Assembly: GCF_000143145.1 (NCBI RefSeq)
Contig: NC_014313.1
Coordinates: 3,410,001 to 3,474,000, forward strand
Length of the DNA: 64,000 nucleotides
Reading direction: 5' to 3'
Source of the DNA: Hyphomicrobium denitrificans ATCC 51888
GTDB lineage: Bacteria; Pseudomonadota; Alphaproteobacteria; Rhizobiales; Hyphomicrobiaceae
In this document: piece by piece, positions 20,330 to 30,092 of the stretch
Layout: each line of letters opens with the position of its first letter
How positions within the stretch are numbered: position 1 is the stretch's first letter
Program-made: the position numbers and the translations under genes
The notes under the pieces: generated by a model
What the model was told of the DNA's origin: nothing
Database searches by the model: none
The model's input: the letters and a program-made list of their open reading frames with translations, nothing else

Positions 20330-20542
20330 TTAATCGTCGAGCATCGTGAGCGCGGCGCGGCGGTCGCCGGGCTTCAGGCGAAGAAACTGCGTGCGCGCCG
20401 CCTTGATGTCTTTTTCGGCGCCCGTTTCCGACGCGGTTTTCAGGGCTTTCGTTGCGGCGTGATCGGCGCCGACGATGAACGCCAGTGCGCCGGAAAGCCT
20501 GCCCATCATCGCCGCGTCGAATTTGAAGTCGTCGTCGGCCAT
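20330..20542 (-). CDS. Small helical protein, unknown function
   Basis: This 70-residue Ala-rich protein (MADDDFKFDAAMMGRLSG...) looks entirely helical and soluble. It ends one base after the convergent DUF2244 stop and lies four bases downstream of gloA on the same strand, so it is probably co-transcribed with gloA. I do not recognise a family. Confidence 0.5.
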   Translation of the reverse strand: MADDDFKFDAAMMGRLSGALAFIVGADHAATKALKTASETGAEKDIKAARTQFLRLKPGDRRAALTMLDD

Positions 20543-20546
20543 GGGA

Positions 20547-20942
20547 TTACTGGAACCTGCCGCCGCGCTGCAGAACCTCGATCTTGTAGCCGTCGGGATC
20601 TTCGATGAAGAAGAATTTGCCGAACGGCTTGCCGTCGTGCGTCATCGTCTTGATGTCCTTCGGCTGATAGCCCGCCGCTGTGATGCGGGCGCGCTCGGCT
20701 TCAAGATCCTCGACGGCAAACGCAACATGCCCATAGCCGTTGCCGAGATCGTAGGCGTCGGTGCGGCCTTTGTTGACCGTCAGCTCCAGCTCGAAATCGT
20801 TCTCCGGGTTCTTCATGTAGATGAGCGTGAAATCGGGCCAGTCGCGGCGGTCCGAAATTTTGAGGCCGAAGCAGTCCTCATAGAATTTCACCGAGCGGGC
20901 TTCGTCGAGCACGCGCACCATCATATGGATCGCTTTGGCCAT
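20547..20942 (-). CDS. gloA: Lactoylglutathione lyase (glyoxalase I)
   Basis: This 131-residue VOC-fold enzyme isomerises the methylglyoxal-glutathione hemithioacetal to S-lactoylglutathione. Metal ligands can be read as H7 (AIHMMVRVLD), Glu in FELELTVN, His in GYGHVAFAV and Glu in YKIEVLQR. The length is right for a GloA monomer half-barrel that dimerises. Confidence 0.85.
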   Translation of the reverse strand: MAKAIHMMVRVLDEARSVKFYEDCFGLKISDRRDWPDFTLIYMKNPENDFELELTVNKGRTDAYDLGNGYGHVAFAVEDLEAERARITAAGYQPKDIKTMTHDGKPFGKFFFIEDPDGYKIEVLQRGGRFQ

Positions 20943-20981
20943 CGTCTCGGATCTCCGCTGTTTTTGTGTTCCGCTTTTTCC

Positions 20982-21010
20982 TGGATGGCCGGGTCAAGCC
21001 CGGCCATGAC
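20982..21010. repeat. TGGATGGCCGGGTCAAGCCC... palindromic repeat, copy 3
   Basis: This is nearly identical to the copy at 18925-18952: TGGATGGCCGGG, TCAAG, CCCGGCCATGACG. It lies between gloA and leuD. Copies bounded by TGGAT and CATGACG look like a dispersed intergenic palindrome family. Confidence 0.75.
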
Positions 21011-21031
21011 GTGATGATTGGATATGGCCTC

Positions 21032-21640
21032 TCACAGCCAGGGACGCGACGTCGACGTCGACGTTTCGAAGGACGAGATCGCCTTCGATTTTTCGAGCGT
21101 CAGGCCGATGTTGTCGAGGCCGTTCAAGAGGCAATGCTTGCGGAACGGATCGATGTCGAACTTGATGACGCCGCCGTCGGGACCGCGGATTTCCTGCTTC
21201 TCAAGATCGACGGTCAGCGTCGCGTTGGCGCCGCGTTCGGCGTCGTCCATCAGCTTGTCGACTTCGCTCTGCGGCAGCTTGATCGGCAGAATGCCGTTCT
21301 GGAAGCAGTTATTATAGAAGATGTCGGCGAAGTCCGGAGCTACGACGCAGCGGATGCCGAAGTCGAGCAGGGCCCACGGCGCGTGCTCGCGCGAGGAGCC
21401 GCAGCCGAAGTTTTCGCCCGCGACCAGGATCGTCGCCTTGCGGTACTGCGGCTTGTTCAGAACGAATTCGGGAAGCTCGTTGCCGGTCTCGGGGTCGTAG
21501 CGCATCTCGTAGAACAGCGATTTGCCAAGACCCGTCCGCTTGATCGTTTTCAGAAACTGCTTCGGAATGATCATGTCGGTGTCGACGTTGCGGATCGGCA
21601 AGGGCGCCGCGACGCCGGTCAGAACCGTGAACTTGTCCAT
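21032..21640 (-). CDS. leuD: 3-isopropylmalate dehydratase small subunit
   Basis: This is the 202-residue swivelling small subunit of isopropylmalate isomerase (leucine synthesis). Family blocks include [33 protein letters not shown] and [16 protein letters not shown]. It acts with LeuC, encoded 3.5 kb away on the same strand; the two are not adjacent here. Confidence 0.96.
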   Translation of the reverse strand: MDKFTVLTGVAAPLPIRNVDTDMIIPKQFLKTIKRTGLGKSLFYEMRYDPETGNELPEFVLNKPQYRKATILVAGENFGCGSSREHAPWALLDFGIRCVVAPDFADIFYNNCFQNGILPIKLPQSEVDKLMDDAERGANATLTVDLEKQEIRGPDGGVIKFDIDPFRKHCLLNGLDNIGLTLEKSKAISSFETSTSTSRPWL

Positions 21641-21670
21641 GCTATCGTCTCCAATCAGCCGCGCCGTCGA

Positions 21671-22102
21671 TCAGGCGCGCAACGTATCCGCAAGCGCCCG
21701 GAAATATCCTTCCGCCGCCGTTAGGCGCCGCGCCTGCGGAAAGGCGCCGAACTCCCGGATGGCAGCTTCGAGATCAAACGGCTTCAGATGTTCCAGGCGC
21801 CGTTTAACGCCAGCCCGCTTGCGTCCGTCAAGATGCACGGCGAGCGCGGCCATGATGGTTTCGAGGTAGCCGGCGATGCGGCCAAGCTCGCGCGTGGCCG
21901 TCAGCACGGCCAAGCGGTCGTCGGGCGCGTTTTCGAGCGTGCCGAGGGCGGCGGCCGCCCGCGAGAGCGTCGCGGCGATCTCTTCGGCGTAAAGGGCCAC
22001 CTTTTCGCGGCGGAGTTCATCGAGGCGAGCGGCCTCTTCCAGCCAGCGGTGGATCGTCTCGGCAAAGCTCGATAGGCGTCGAAGGTAGGCGGCAAGCCGC
22101 AT
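21671..22102 (-). CDS. Helical protein of unknown function next to leuD
   Basis: The protein has 143 residues from the ATG at 22102, which has AGGA eight bases upstream. It is Ala/Arg/Leu-rich and probably all helical, with no membrane segment. It lies 30 bp upstream of leuD on the same strand. I do not recognise a family. Confidence 0.5.
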   Translation of the reverse strand: MRLAAYLRRLSSFAETIHRWLEEAARLDELRREKVALYAEEIAATLSRAAAALGTLENAPDDRLAVLTATRELGRIAGYLETIMAALAVHLDGRKRAGVKRRLEHLKPFDLEAAIREFGAFPQARRLTAAEGYFRALADTLRA

Positions 22103-22178
22103 TGGCAAAATCCTGAACTCTACGATCCAGGATTTTACGGCCGAGGCCGGGCGCGGGGATAAGATTCAGCTGCAGGCG

Positions 22179-22724
22179 CTATTTGATCGTCGGGTCGGCG
22201 TAGCATTTGCGCATGTAGGCGCAACGATAGGACCCCGAGAAGTGCATCGCGTCGCCCTTGGCCGGGGAAATGAAGGTGCAGACTTCCTCGAGCCCCTCAG
22301 GCTTCAGCCAGCCTTGGCGGCGGCCGCGCTGCACGGCGAAGCAATCGGCGGTTTCTTCATCGGGGCCGCGGAACTGGTGCCCGCATTCGTGGGCGTAGAT
22401 CCACTGTTTGACGGGCGTCGAGACCTTCTCGAGGTAACGCGGGTTCATGATCAGGAAGCCGGGGTAGGCGGCGCCGTAGTCGTCGAGCTTGTTGTCGATG
22501 ACCGTCGGCCGCTGGCCGCAATACTGCGTGTTGCCGTCAAGCTTGAATTCGCCGGGCTTCACAATGCGGCTGTCGCCGCCGACCGTCGCAACGTACTGCT
22601 CGGGCGTTGGAATGCCGTCGCCGAGGTTCTTGGCGTCCTGTGCATCGGCGCCGGGCGCAAGCATGAGCATCGCGCCCATGCACAGACCCAAGGCGATCCG
22701 GTGAAACAATCCCCGCGCTTTCAT
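22179..22724 (-). CDS. Exported HExxH protein, putative zinc metallopeptidase
   Basis: This 181-residue exported protein has a signal peptide ending ...LAPGADAQ (near residue 29). A zincin-like motif HECGH (residues 112-116) is followed about eight residues later by ETADCFAVQRG. In related zincins an acidic residue there supplies the third metal ligand. Several cysteines (CGQRP, HECGH, ADCFA, VCTF, RCAYMRKCY) suggest disulphides in the periplasm. I used the ATG at 22724. The exact family is not certain. Confidence 0.65.
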   Translation of the reverse strand: MKARGLFHRIALGLCMGAMLMLAPGADAQDAKNLGDGIPTPEQYVATVGGDSRIVKPGEFKLDGNTQYCGQRPTVIDNKLDDYGAAYPGFLIMNPRYLEKVSTPVKQWIYAHECGHQFRGPDEETADCFAVQRGRRQGWLKPEGLEEVCTFISPAKGDAMHFSGSYRCAYMRKCYADPTIK

Positions 22725-22856
22725 CCCCGCTTCCGTTCTCAAAACGACCCCACCGTTTTCGTGCACGTCCCTACAACATGGCGCGAAATGGCTTATTGCT
22801 CAATCCCATCTAACTTGTGACGTGTGGGAGGTTAACGTCGCGTGTTCTGGCCCTGG

Positions 22857-23267
22857 TCAGGACGCAGCCCCGGCTTCGATATGCTCCATATCCTCATCGG
22901 AAAAGCCGAAATGATGGCCAATCTCGTGGATGAGCACGTGCCCGATCAAGTGGCCTAACTCCTCCCCGTTTTCCGACCATTCGTCGAGAATAGCGCGCCG
23001 GTAGAGGAAAACCATATCCGGTTCGCGCGCACTTTCCATGACGCTTTGCTTCGTCAGGCTCACGCCCTGATAGAGGCCGGTCAGCTCGAAAGGATCCTCG
23101 ATGCCGAGACCATCCAGGATTTCGTCAGTGGCGAAGTCTTCGACGCGGATGAGAAGATCGCCGGCGATGTCGCGGAATTCAGGTGGCAGTTTTTCCCAGG
23201 CATCCATCGCGAGGGCCTCGAATTCCGCGAGCGTCGGGGCCTTGGCGCTGGCCCATTGCACTGACAC
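22857..23267 (-). CDS. Minimal MMP-like metallopeptidase family protein
   Basis: The start is the GTG at 23267, seven bases after a perfect AAGGAG, giving 136 residues. LIHEIGHHFGFSDEDM carries the HExxHxxGxxD/E zinc site (H114, H118) of the small cytoplasmic zincin family common in alphaproteobacteria. WEKLPPEFRDI and DMVFLYRRAILDEW are also family-like. Its substrate is not known. It is the second zincin-like gene in under 1.1 kb. Confidence 0.8.
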   Translation of the reverse strand: MSVQWASAKAPTLAEFEALAMDAWEKLPPEFRDIAGDLLIRVEDFATDEILDGLGIEDPFELTGLYQGVSLTKQSVMESAREPDMVFLYRRAILDEWSENGEELGHLIGHVLIHEIGHHFGFSDEDMEHIEAGAAS

Positions 23268-23349
23268 GTTTGCACTCCTTCTGCTGACGAACCGCAACTT
23301 ACCGAGATAGTGTCGCGGTGGGCGAATGAAAGGGCGCGAAACCGCCCAT

Positions 23350-24162
23350 TCAGGCGGTCTTGTCGGCAACAATCAGCAGTTCCTGCAGGCTGAAATGCAA
23401 CTCGCCGTCTTGATCGGTGCGCGGCTGCAAGAAGGTTCGCAGGTTCGACGGGCCGCTGGTGAGGATGCGCCGAAGTTCAGTGATGGTATCTGGCGCGCAT
23501 CGCATTCGCGTCACCCATGACGAGAAATCGAGTTCTTTGCCGAACTGCTCTCGCGCGACGATCCTGAAACCTGCGTCCGTCAGCAGGCTGATCCATGTTT
23601 CGGGCGGCGGCGCGAGGCCATGGCTCGGGTCGCGTAATTTCTCGAAGGCGTTGTAGGCGGCAGCCGTGTCCGCAATGTCGCTTTGAGATGCGTCCGGCAA
23701 CTGCTGCGCGTCCGGAGCGACGTTGTCGACGAGGGCGAAGCGGCCTCCTGCCTTCAAGACGCGGCGGACTTCGGCAATGAAACAGCGCAAGTCTGGGAAA
23801 TGGTGAGCCGCCAGGCGGCAACAGACGAGATCGAAGCGGGCGTCGTCGAAGGGAAGCGCCCCGGCTTCGGCCTTGGCGGTCGACACGTTGGCAAGGTTTC
23901 GGTCGGCGGCGAGCTTCGCCGCTTCGCCCAGCATCTCGTCGGTGATGTCGCTGGCTATAATGTTCGCCAGATGTGGCGCGAATGCCGCGGCCATATGGCC
24001 TGCCCCGGTAGCGACGTCGAGGCCCTGCCAGTGGCGCTGCGGCCGAGCCAGTTCCACGATTCGCGCGAGACTTTCGCCTTTAGCGTGCACATCCGAGGTC
24101 GCATACGCGGCGGCGGACGCGCCGAACTGCGAGCGGACGAGGTCGGTGCCGTCTTTCGTCAT
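23350..24162 (-). CDS. SAM-dependent methyltransferase (UbiE-like)
   Basis: This 270-residue class I methyltransferase shows motif I as GLDVATGAGHMAAAF, then the acidic strand IIASDITDEML, and CCRLAAHHFPD after it. The fold resembles UbiE/Coq5-type enzymes, but the substrate cannot be told from sequence. It is divergent from the FeeM-like gene, with a 176-bp spacer in between. Confidence 0.85.
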   Translation of the reverse strand: MTKDGTDLVRSQFGASAAAYATSDVHAKGESLARIVELARPQRHWQGLDVATGAGHMAAAFAPHLANIIASDITDEMLGEAAKLAADRNLANVSTAKAEAGALPFDDARFDLVCCRLAAHHFPDLRCFIAEVRRVLKAGGRFALVDNVAPDAQQLPDASQSDIADTAAAYNAFEKLRDPSHGLAPPPETWISLLTDAGFRIVAREQFGKELDFSSWVTRMRCAPDTITELRRILTSGPSNLRTFLQPRTDQDGELHFSLQELLIVADKTA

Positions 24163-24338
24163 GATGAGCTCAATTAAGCATTAACCGTTTGCTAAAATGT
24201 CTTTTCTACTCAGGAGCCTCGGCGCGTGTTCTTAACATCTCGCAAGAATATATGCCGCATCGTCGCGCATCGGTTGCATGCCTATGTTCCGCACCACTTT
24301 TCTGTGGGCCGTTTGCCATAACTGGTTGAGAGAATTTG

Positions 24339-25088
24339 ATGTCGAAGACGCTCGCGTTTCGCCCACGGCAGGAGTCTATGCCGATCGAAGAGGGCTCGTG
24401 GCACGGTAACAGCAATTCCTTCGAACTGCGCATTCTCGAAGACGAAAAAGACATTCGCGAAGCTCTACAGCTCAGGGGCCGCGCTTATACGGCCATCGGC
24501 TACGACATCGACAAGGCCGACGGCGAATACTCGGATCACTTCGATACGCTCGCGACGACCGTGTTGTTCGGCGTCTACGATAGCGGACGTATCGTGGGGA
24601 CGGTGCGCCTCTGCTTCTCGCTTCCACAGTCCGTCGCTTCGCTTCCCTGCGCCTCGCACTATCCGGCGCTGAGGGATATGCATCGCTCGCAAAGCCACGG
24701 CTTCGTTGAAATTTCGAGGCTCTCGATCGAGCCGGACATCGCCAATGTGTCTTACCGGACGACGCTTTATGCGTTTCTCGTCCGGGCATCGCTGACGGCG
24801 GCGCTGGCGACGGGTGTCTCGATGCTGCTGATTGCGACGCGGCCCGATTGGGTCAAGTTCTATCGCTATATGCTGGGCTTCCAGCAGATCGGCGAGCCGG
24901 CGTTCTATCCGCCCGGCGATTTCAAGATCACGCTGCTCGGCGGCAGCCTGGAGCAGGCGCGCATGCGCCAGCGGCTGCAGAACCGCTTCTTCAAGATCAC
25001 GGAAGAAGAGGTCGCCAGCATGAAGAACTCGATCGGACGGACGCTGGGCCGCGCCGATCAGGCCGAAGAGATCAAGATCGCGGTGTAG
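24339..25088 (+). CDS. FeeM/LuxI-fold N-acyltransferase-like protein
   Basis: This 249-residue protein resembles the FeeM N-acyl amino acid synthase core, related to LuxI. It has an N-terminal helix with EALQLRGRAYTAIGYDI, an acidic EYSDHFDT block, a GNAT-like strand GRIVGTVRLCFS, VEISRLSIEPD and a late TRPDWVKFYRYMLGFQQIG. These suggest acyl transfer from an acyl carrier protein to an amine. The true substrate is unknown. A charged tail of about 40 residues follows. I prefer the ATG at 24339 to the TTG three bases upstream. Confidence 0.65.
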   Translation: MSKTLAFRPRQESMPIEEGSWHGNSNSFELRILEDEKDIREALQLRGRAYTAIGYDIDKADGEYSDHFDTLATTVLFGVYDSGRIVGTVRLCFSLPQSVASLPCASHYPALRDMHRSQSHGFVEISRLSIEPDIANVSYRTTLYAFLVRASLTAALATGVSMLLIATRPDWVKFYRYMLGFQQIGEPAFYPPGDFKITLLGGSLEQARMRQRLQNRFFKITEEEVASMKNSIGRTLGRADQAEEIKIAV

Positions 25089-25100
25089 TTTTTGTTGGGC

Positions 25101-25132
25101 GACGGCGACTCTCCTGCGGAAAGCCGGCCGCC
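25101..25132. repeat. GC-rich palindromic repeat, third copy
   Basis: GACGGCGACT, then CTCCTGCGGAAAGCCGGCCGCC, is a diverged relative of the two copies at 11042-11120. It lies between the FeeM-like gene and leuC, which converge. Confidence 0.55.
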
Positions 25133-25148
25133 ATCGCCGTATGATTGA

Positions 25149-26555
25149 TTAAGCCTGCCAGCTCCGGACGTCGACGAAGTGGCCTTCGAGCGCGGCTGCG
25201 GCGGCCATGATCGGCGAAACCAGGTGCGTGCGGCCTTTGTAGCCCTGACGTCCCTCAAAGTTGCGGTTCGAGGTCGAGGCGCAGCGCTGGCCCGGCTTCA
25301 ACTGATCCGGGTTCATGCCAAGGCACATCGAGCATCCGGGCTCGCGCCATTCGAAGCCCGCTGCCTTGAAGATCTTGTCCAGACCTTCGGCTTCCGCCTG
25401 CTCTTTGACGAGGCCCGAACCCGGCACGATCATCGCGTAGGCGAGGCGTGACGAGATCTTCTTGCCATCGACGATTTTTGCGACGGCGCGCAGGTCTTCG
25501 ATGCGGCCGTTGGTGCAGGAGCCGATCCAGACGACGTCGAGCGGGATGTCGGTGATCTTTGTTCCCGGCGCGAGGCCCATGTAGTCGAGCGCGCGCTGCA
25601 TCGAGGCACGCTTGTTCTCGTCTACGACGTCGGCGGGATTCGGCACGACGCTGGTGATCGCGGTCACGTCCTCGGGGCTCGTGCCCCAGGAGACGATCGG
25701 CGGCAGCTTCGCGGCATCGAGACGGATTTCGCGATCGAAGTGCGCGCCGTCGTCCGAGCCCAGCGTTTCCCAGTATTTCATCGCCATGTCCCAAGCCATG
25801 CCTTTCGGCGCCTTGGGGCGATCCTTGATGAAGGCGAACGTTTTTTCGTCCGGCGCGATCATGCCGGCGCGGGCGCCGCCCTCGATCGACATATTGCAGA
25901 CGGTCATGCGGCCTTCCATCGACAGCGCGCGGATGGCGTCTCCGGCGTATTCGATGACGGAGCCGGTGCCGCCGGCGGTGCCGATTTCGCCGATGATGGC
26001 GAGGATGATGTCCTTGGCGCCGACGCCGTGCGGAGCGACGCCGTCGACGACGACGCGCATGTTCTTGGCCTTCTTCTGGATCAGCGTCTGGGTGGCGAGC
26101 ACGTGCTCGACCTCGGAGGTGCCAATGCCATGCGCGAGCGCGCCGAACGCGCCGTGCGTCGAGGTGTGGCTGTCGCCGCAGACGATCGTCGTTCCCGGCA
26201 GCGTGAAGCCCTGCTCGGGTCCAACGACGTGGACGATGCCCTGCCGCTTATCGAGCTCGTTGTAGTATTCGATGCCGAAGTCGCGGGCGTTCGTCGCCAG
26301 GGTTTCGACCTGGACGCGGCTCTGCTCGTCGGCGATGCCCTTCGTACGGTCGGTGGTCGGGACGTTGTGGTCGACGACGGCGAGGGTTTTCTCGGGCGCG
26401 CGGACTTTACGTCCGGTCATGCGCAGCCCTTCGAACGCCTGCGGGCTCGTGACCTCGTGGACGAGGTGGCGGTCGATGTAGAGGAGGCATGTTCCGTCCT
26501 CGGACTTTTCAACCACGTGATCGTCGAAGATTTTATCGTAAAGCGTTTTTGCCAT
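25149..26555 (-). CDS. leuC: 3-isopropylmalate dehydratase large subunit
   Basis: This 468-residue aconitase-family subunit binds the 4Fe-4S cluster. [12 protein letters not shown] and [10 protein letters not shown] carry the three cysteine ligands, and [21 protein letters not shown] is a diagnostic block. It acts with LeuD in leucine synthesis. leuB is not in the window. Confidence 0.97.
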   Translation of the reverse strand: MAKTLYDKIFDDHVVEKSEDGTCLLYIDRHLVHEVTSPQAFEGLRMTGRKVRAPEKTLAVVDHNVPTTDRTKGIADEQSRVQVETLATNARDFGIEYYNELDKRQGIVHVVGPEQGFTLPGTTIVCGDSHTSTHGAFGALAHGIGTSEVEHVLATQTLIQKKAKNMRVVVDGVAPHGVGAKDIILAIIGEIGTAGGTGSVIEYAGDAIRALSMEGRMTVCNMSIEGGARAGMIAPDEKTFAFIKDRPKAPKGMAWDMAMKYWETLGSDDGAHFDREIRLDAAKLPPIVSWGTSPEDVTAITSVVPNPADVVDENKRASMQRALDYMGLAPGTKITDIPLDVVWIGSCTNGRIEDLRAVAKIVDGKKISSRLAYAMIVPGSGLVKEQAEAEGLDKIFKAAGFEWREPGCSMCLGMNPDQLKPGQRCASTSNRNFEGRQGYKGRTHLVSPIMAAAAALEGHFVDVRSWQA

Positions 26556-26666
26556 GTTTTTATGGGCCTTAGCGGGCGTCGGACGGTGAAACCGGTTAGA
26601 TAGCGTCAGACCGGCATTTGCGCAAATAAGCCGTCGTCGCAGGTTCGATCAGGAAAGCTTCGCGGT

Positions 26667-27554
26667 TTACCGAAACCGGCTGATCTTGGATACCAGAAAG
26701 TCGCGCAAAAGCTGGACTTTTTTCGAGGCTTTCAATTCCTCGGCGTAGGCGAAGATCAGGTTCAGCGAGGGCTGCTCGAATTCGGCCAAGACGGGCACGA
26801 GGTCCGACTGCTCGTCGCTCATGTAGTCGGGGATCATGCCGATGCCGATGCCGGCCTGGATGGCGTACTTGATCGCGACGACGCTGTTGACCCTGAGCGC
26901 AGCCTCGCGCGGCGCCGCTCCTTCACGCCCGGCCTTCTCGATCCACGACATGGCGTCGAGGTGCTGCGCCGGAATGCCCGTGTAGGCGATAATCCGGTGC
27001 TGATCGAGTTCGGCCAGCGTTTTCGGCGTTCCGTGCTTGCGCAGGTACTGGGCGGACGCGAAGGCGCGAACCCGGCTTTCAAACAGCGAACGGCGGATCA
27101 GGTCGGCCTGTTCCGGCTCGCGCGTCCAGATCGCAACGTCGGCGGCACGCATGCCGATATCGACCTGGTCGTCGTTGAGGATCAGCTCGACGCGGATTTC
27201 GGGATAGAGGTCGCCGAATTCCTGCAGCCGAGGCGTCAGCCAGATCGTACCGAAGCCGATCGGCGCGGTGATGCGCAGATCGCCCGACGGTTTCGAGGTC
27301 GAGTCCGACAGCAGCGTTTCGGCGGTCTGAAGTTTCGCGAACACCTCGGCGACGGTGCGATTGAGAAGTTCGCCCTGTTCCGTCAGAACGAGGCCGCGGG
27401 CGTGACGATGAAAGAGCGTGACCTTGAGGTTCGCTTCGAGGGCCGAGATCTGGCGGCTGACTGCGGACTGGCTCATGTGCAGCTGCTCGCCGGCATGCGT
27501 GAAACTGCCGGCCTCCGCTGCCGCGTGGAAAATACGCAGTTTGTCCCAATCCAT
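26667..27554 (-). CDS. LysR-family transcriptional regulator
   Basis: This 295-residue regulator has an N-terminal winged helix-turn-helix (LRIFHAAAEAGSFTHAGEQLH, then MSQSAVSRQISALE) and a C-terminal effector-binding domain. I chose the ATG at 27554, since the family begins MDWDKLRIF; a GTG 11 codons upstream is possible. It lies downstream of trxB on the same strand, about 115 bp away. LysR regulators often control a divergent gene, but none is divergent here, so its target is not evident. Confidence 0.9.
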   Translation of the reverse strand: MDWDKLRIFHAAAEAGSFTHAGEQLHMSQSAVSRQISALEANLKVTLFHRHARGLVLTEQGELLNRTVAEVFAKLQTAETLLSDSTSKPSGDLRITAPIGFGTIWLTPRLQEFGDLYPEIRVELILNDDQVDIGMRAADVAIWTREPEQADLIRRSLFESRVRAFASAQYLRKHGTPKTLAELDQHRIIAYTGIPAQHLDAMSWIEKAGREGAAPREAALRVNSVVAIKYAIQAGIGIGMIPDYMSDEQSDLVPVLAEFEQPSLNLIFAYAEELKASKKVQLLRDFLVSKISRFR

Positions 27555-27669
27555 CTTCAACGCTTTCGGTAATTGGCCATGTTGCACCCGATCGGGCGCG
27601 GCTCTGAAGCGGCGGCGAAGTCTAGCGAAACACGGTCACGTTACAATGCAGTGTTGGTCAGTCGAGGCG

Positions 27670-28638
27670 TTATTCGGCTGCGTCCGCTTGGGCTTCGACT
27701 TTGGCGAGATACCGTTCGGCTTCGAGCGCGGCCATGCATCCCATGCCTGCCGCCGTCACAGCCTGACGGAAAACCTCGTCCTTGACGTCGCCTGCCGCGA
27801 ACACGCCCGGAATCGCCGTTGCCGTCGAGTCGGGCGCCGTAATCAGGTAGCCAGACGGCGTCGTCTCGAGCTGGCCTTTGAACAGCTCGGTCGCTGGCGC
27901 ATGACCGATGGCGACGAAAAATCCGTCCGCCGGAATTTTGGACGTCACGCCGGTTTTGACGTTCTTCAGAACGACGCCTGTGACGGACTTCGGCGTCGTC
28001 GTCCCGACGACTTCCTCGACGGCGCTATCCCAGATGACCTCGATCTTCGGGTTCTTGAACAGGCGCTCCTGCAGGATCTTTTCGGCGCGCAGAAAATCGC
28101 GACGATGGACGAGCGTCACCTTGTTGGCGAAGTTCGTCAGAAACAGCGCTTCCTCGACGGCGGTGTTGCCGCCACCGACGACCACGACATCCTTGCCCTT
28201 GTAGAAAAAGCCATCGCAGGTGGCGCAGGCGGAGACGCCGTGCCCCTGGAAATGCGCTTCCGACGGCAGACCAAGCCAACGCGCCTGGGCGCCGGTGCAG
28301 ATGATCAGCGCATCGCACGTGTAGATGTCGCCGCTATCGCCTTCGAGGCGGATGGGCCTAGCGCGCAGATCGACCTTGTTGATCTGGTCCATCACGATAT
28401 TGGTGCCGACGTGCTCGGCCTGCGCCTGCATCTGCTCCATCAGCCAAGGGCCTTGGATCGGCTCGGCAAAACCGGGATAGTTCTCAACATCGGTCGTGAT
28501 CGTAAGCTGGCCGCCGGGCTGGGAGCCCTGAATGAGCGTCGGAGCGAGCATGGCGCGGGCCGCGTAGATGGCTGCCGTGTATCCGGCCGGGCCGGAGCCG
28601 AGGACGATCACCTTGGAATGGTGCGGTTTCTTGGTCAT
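27670..28638 (-). CDS. trxB: Thioredoxin reductase
   Basis: This 322-residue NADPH- and FAD-dependent flavoprotein reduces thioredoxin. The FAD-binding GSGPAGYTAAIYAARA, the redox-active ACATCDGFFYKG and the NADPH-binding VVGGGNTAVEEA are all present. It is transcribed leftward, divergent from the MHS transporter, and may be read through into the LysR gene. Confidence 0.95.
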   Translation of the reverse strand: MTKKPHHSKVIVLGSGPAGYTAAIYAARAMLAPTLIQGSQPGGQLTITTDVENYPGFAEPIQGPWLMEQMQAQAEHVGTNIVMDQINKVDLRARPIRLEGDSGDIYTCDALIICTGAQARWLGLPSEAHFQGHGVSACATCDGFFYKGKDVVVVGGGNTAVEEALFLTNFANKVTLVHRRDFLRAEKILQERLFKNPKIEVIWDSAVEEVVGTTTPKSVTGVVLKNVKTGVTSKIPADGFFVAIGHAPATELFKGQLETTPSGYLITAPDSTATAIPGVFAAGDVKDEVFRQAVTAAGMGCMAALEAERYLAKVEAQADAAE

Positions 28639-28787
28639 GGTTCAAAGCTCCGGGAAGGGCAGATAATTAGGGGACGCGGGATCGGATCGTCAATGACAGG
28701 CAGGGCCGGCGCGGCAATAGGGGCATCCGTCAGGCGTGCGCGGAGAGCCGCTGGCCTATTTTGGTGCAAAACCGGGAGTCTGATTGG

Positions 28788-30092
28788 ATGAACGAGCAGC
28801 CGACAGCGCCGCCGGTGCTCGGAATGCGAGAGAGAATCAGGGCCATCCTGATCGGCTCCTCCGGCAATCTGGTCGAGTGGTACGATTTTTACGTCTACGC
28901 GGCGTTCTCGCTTTACTTCGCAAAGGCATTCTTTCCGGCAGGCGATCAGACGGCGCAGCTCCTCAACACGGCCGCCATCTTCGCAGTCGGGTTCCTGATG
29001 CGTCCGATTGGGGCATGGCTGTTCGGGCGCATGGCGGACCGCCACGGCCGGCGTGTGGCGCTGACGACGTCGGTTCTGCTGATGTGTTTCGGTTCGGCGC
29101 TGCTCGCCGTTACACCCGTCTACGCGACGATCGGCATCGCGGCGCCGATCATCCTGCTTGTGGCGCGGATGATCCAAGGTCTGAGCCTCGGTGGCGAGTA
29201 CGGCACGAGCGCCACTTATCTTTCCGAAATGGCGACAGCCGAGCGGCGCGGTTTCTATTCGAGCTTCCAATACGTGACGCTGATCGGCGGGCAGCTCGCG
29301 GCCATGCTGGTTCTGGTCGTGCTGCAGAAATTCGTTCTGACTCCGGCCGAACTCGATGCCTGGGGCTGGCGCATTCCGTTCGCGATCGGCGCGGCTCTTG
29401 CCGTCGTCGCTTACGTCATGCGGCGGGATCTCGCCGAGACGGAAGCGTTCCATCGCTCAAAGCGGCGTGAGGGCTCGCTCAAGGCTCTGTTCGCGCATCC
29501 GAGGGAAGTCGCGATCGTCGTCGGATTGACGCTCGGTGGCACGCTCGCGTTCTATACCTACACGACCTACATGCAGAAATTTCTGGTCAACACGTCGGGG
29601 TTTTCGAAGGATACCGCGACGCTGATCTCGGCTTCCGCGTTGTTCGTCTACATGCTGATGCAGCCCGTCGTCGGCGCGATCTCGGACAAGATCGGACGAC
29701 GTCCCGTGCTGATCACGTTCGGCGTGCTCGGCGTCCTGTTTACAGTGCCGCTGCTCACTGCAATTCAATCGACGCAAGATCCGCTTACAGCCTTTTTTCT
29801 TATCTTGGCTGGGCTCGCGATCGTATCATGCTACACAGCGATCAACGCCGTCGTGAAGGCGGAGCTGTTTCCGACTTCAGTGCGAGCGCTGGGCGTTGGA
29901 TTGCCCTATGCGCTGACGGTGGCGCTGTTCGGCGGCACGGCCGAATATATCGCGCTCTGGCTGAAGCAGGCCGGACGCGAGACGGACTTTTTCTGGTACG
30001 TTACGATCTGCATCGGCCTCTCGCTCGTCGTCTACGCAACGATGCGCGACACGCGCAACGACAGTGCGATCAATAAAAGCGAAGGTCCTTAG
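28788..30092 (+). CDS. MHS-family MFS transporter (dicarboxylate/alpha-ketoglutarate permease type)
   Basis: This is a 434-residue, 12-helix transporter of the metabolite:H+ symporter family. The signature [19 protein letters not shown], the loop [13 protein letters not shown] and the half-2 copy [10 protein letters not shown] are clear. Its likely substrates are dicarboxylates or alpha-ketoglutarate, as in KgtP relatives. The ATG at 28788 follows GGGAG by nine bases. Its 3' end overlaps radC by four bases on the opposite strand. Confidence 0.85.
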   Translation: MNEQPTAPPVLGMRERIRAILIGSSGNLVEWYDFYVYAAFSLYFAKAFFPAGDQTAQLLNTAAIFAVGFLMRPIGAWLFGRMADRHGRRVALTTSVLLMCFGSALLAVTPVYATIGIAAPIILLVARMIQGLSLGGEYGTSATYLSEMATAERRGFYSSFQYVTLIGGQLAAMLVLVVLQKFVLTPAELDAWGWRIPFAIGAALAVVAYVMRRDLAETEAFHRSKRREGSLKALFAHPREVAIVVGLTLGGTLAFYTYTTYMQKFLVNTSGFSKDTATLISASALFVYMLMQPVVGAISDKIGRRPVLITFGVLGVLFTVPLLTAIQSTQDPLTAFFLILAGLAIVSCYTAINAVVKAELFPTSVRALGVGLPYALTVALFGGTAEYIALWLKQAGRETDFFWYVTICIGLSLVVYATMRDTRNDSAINKSEGP

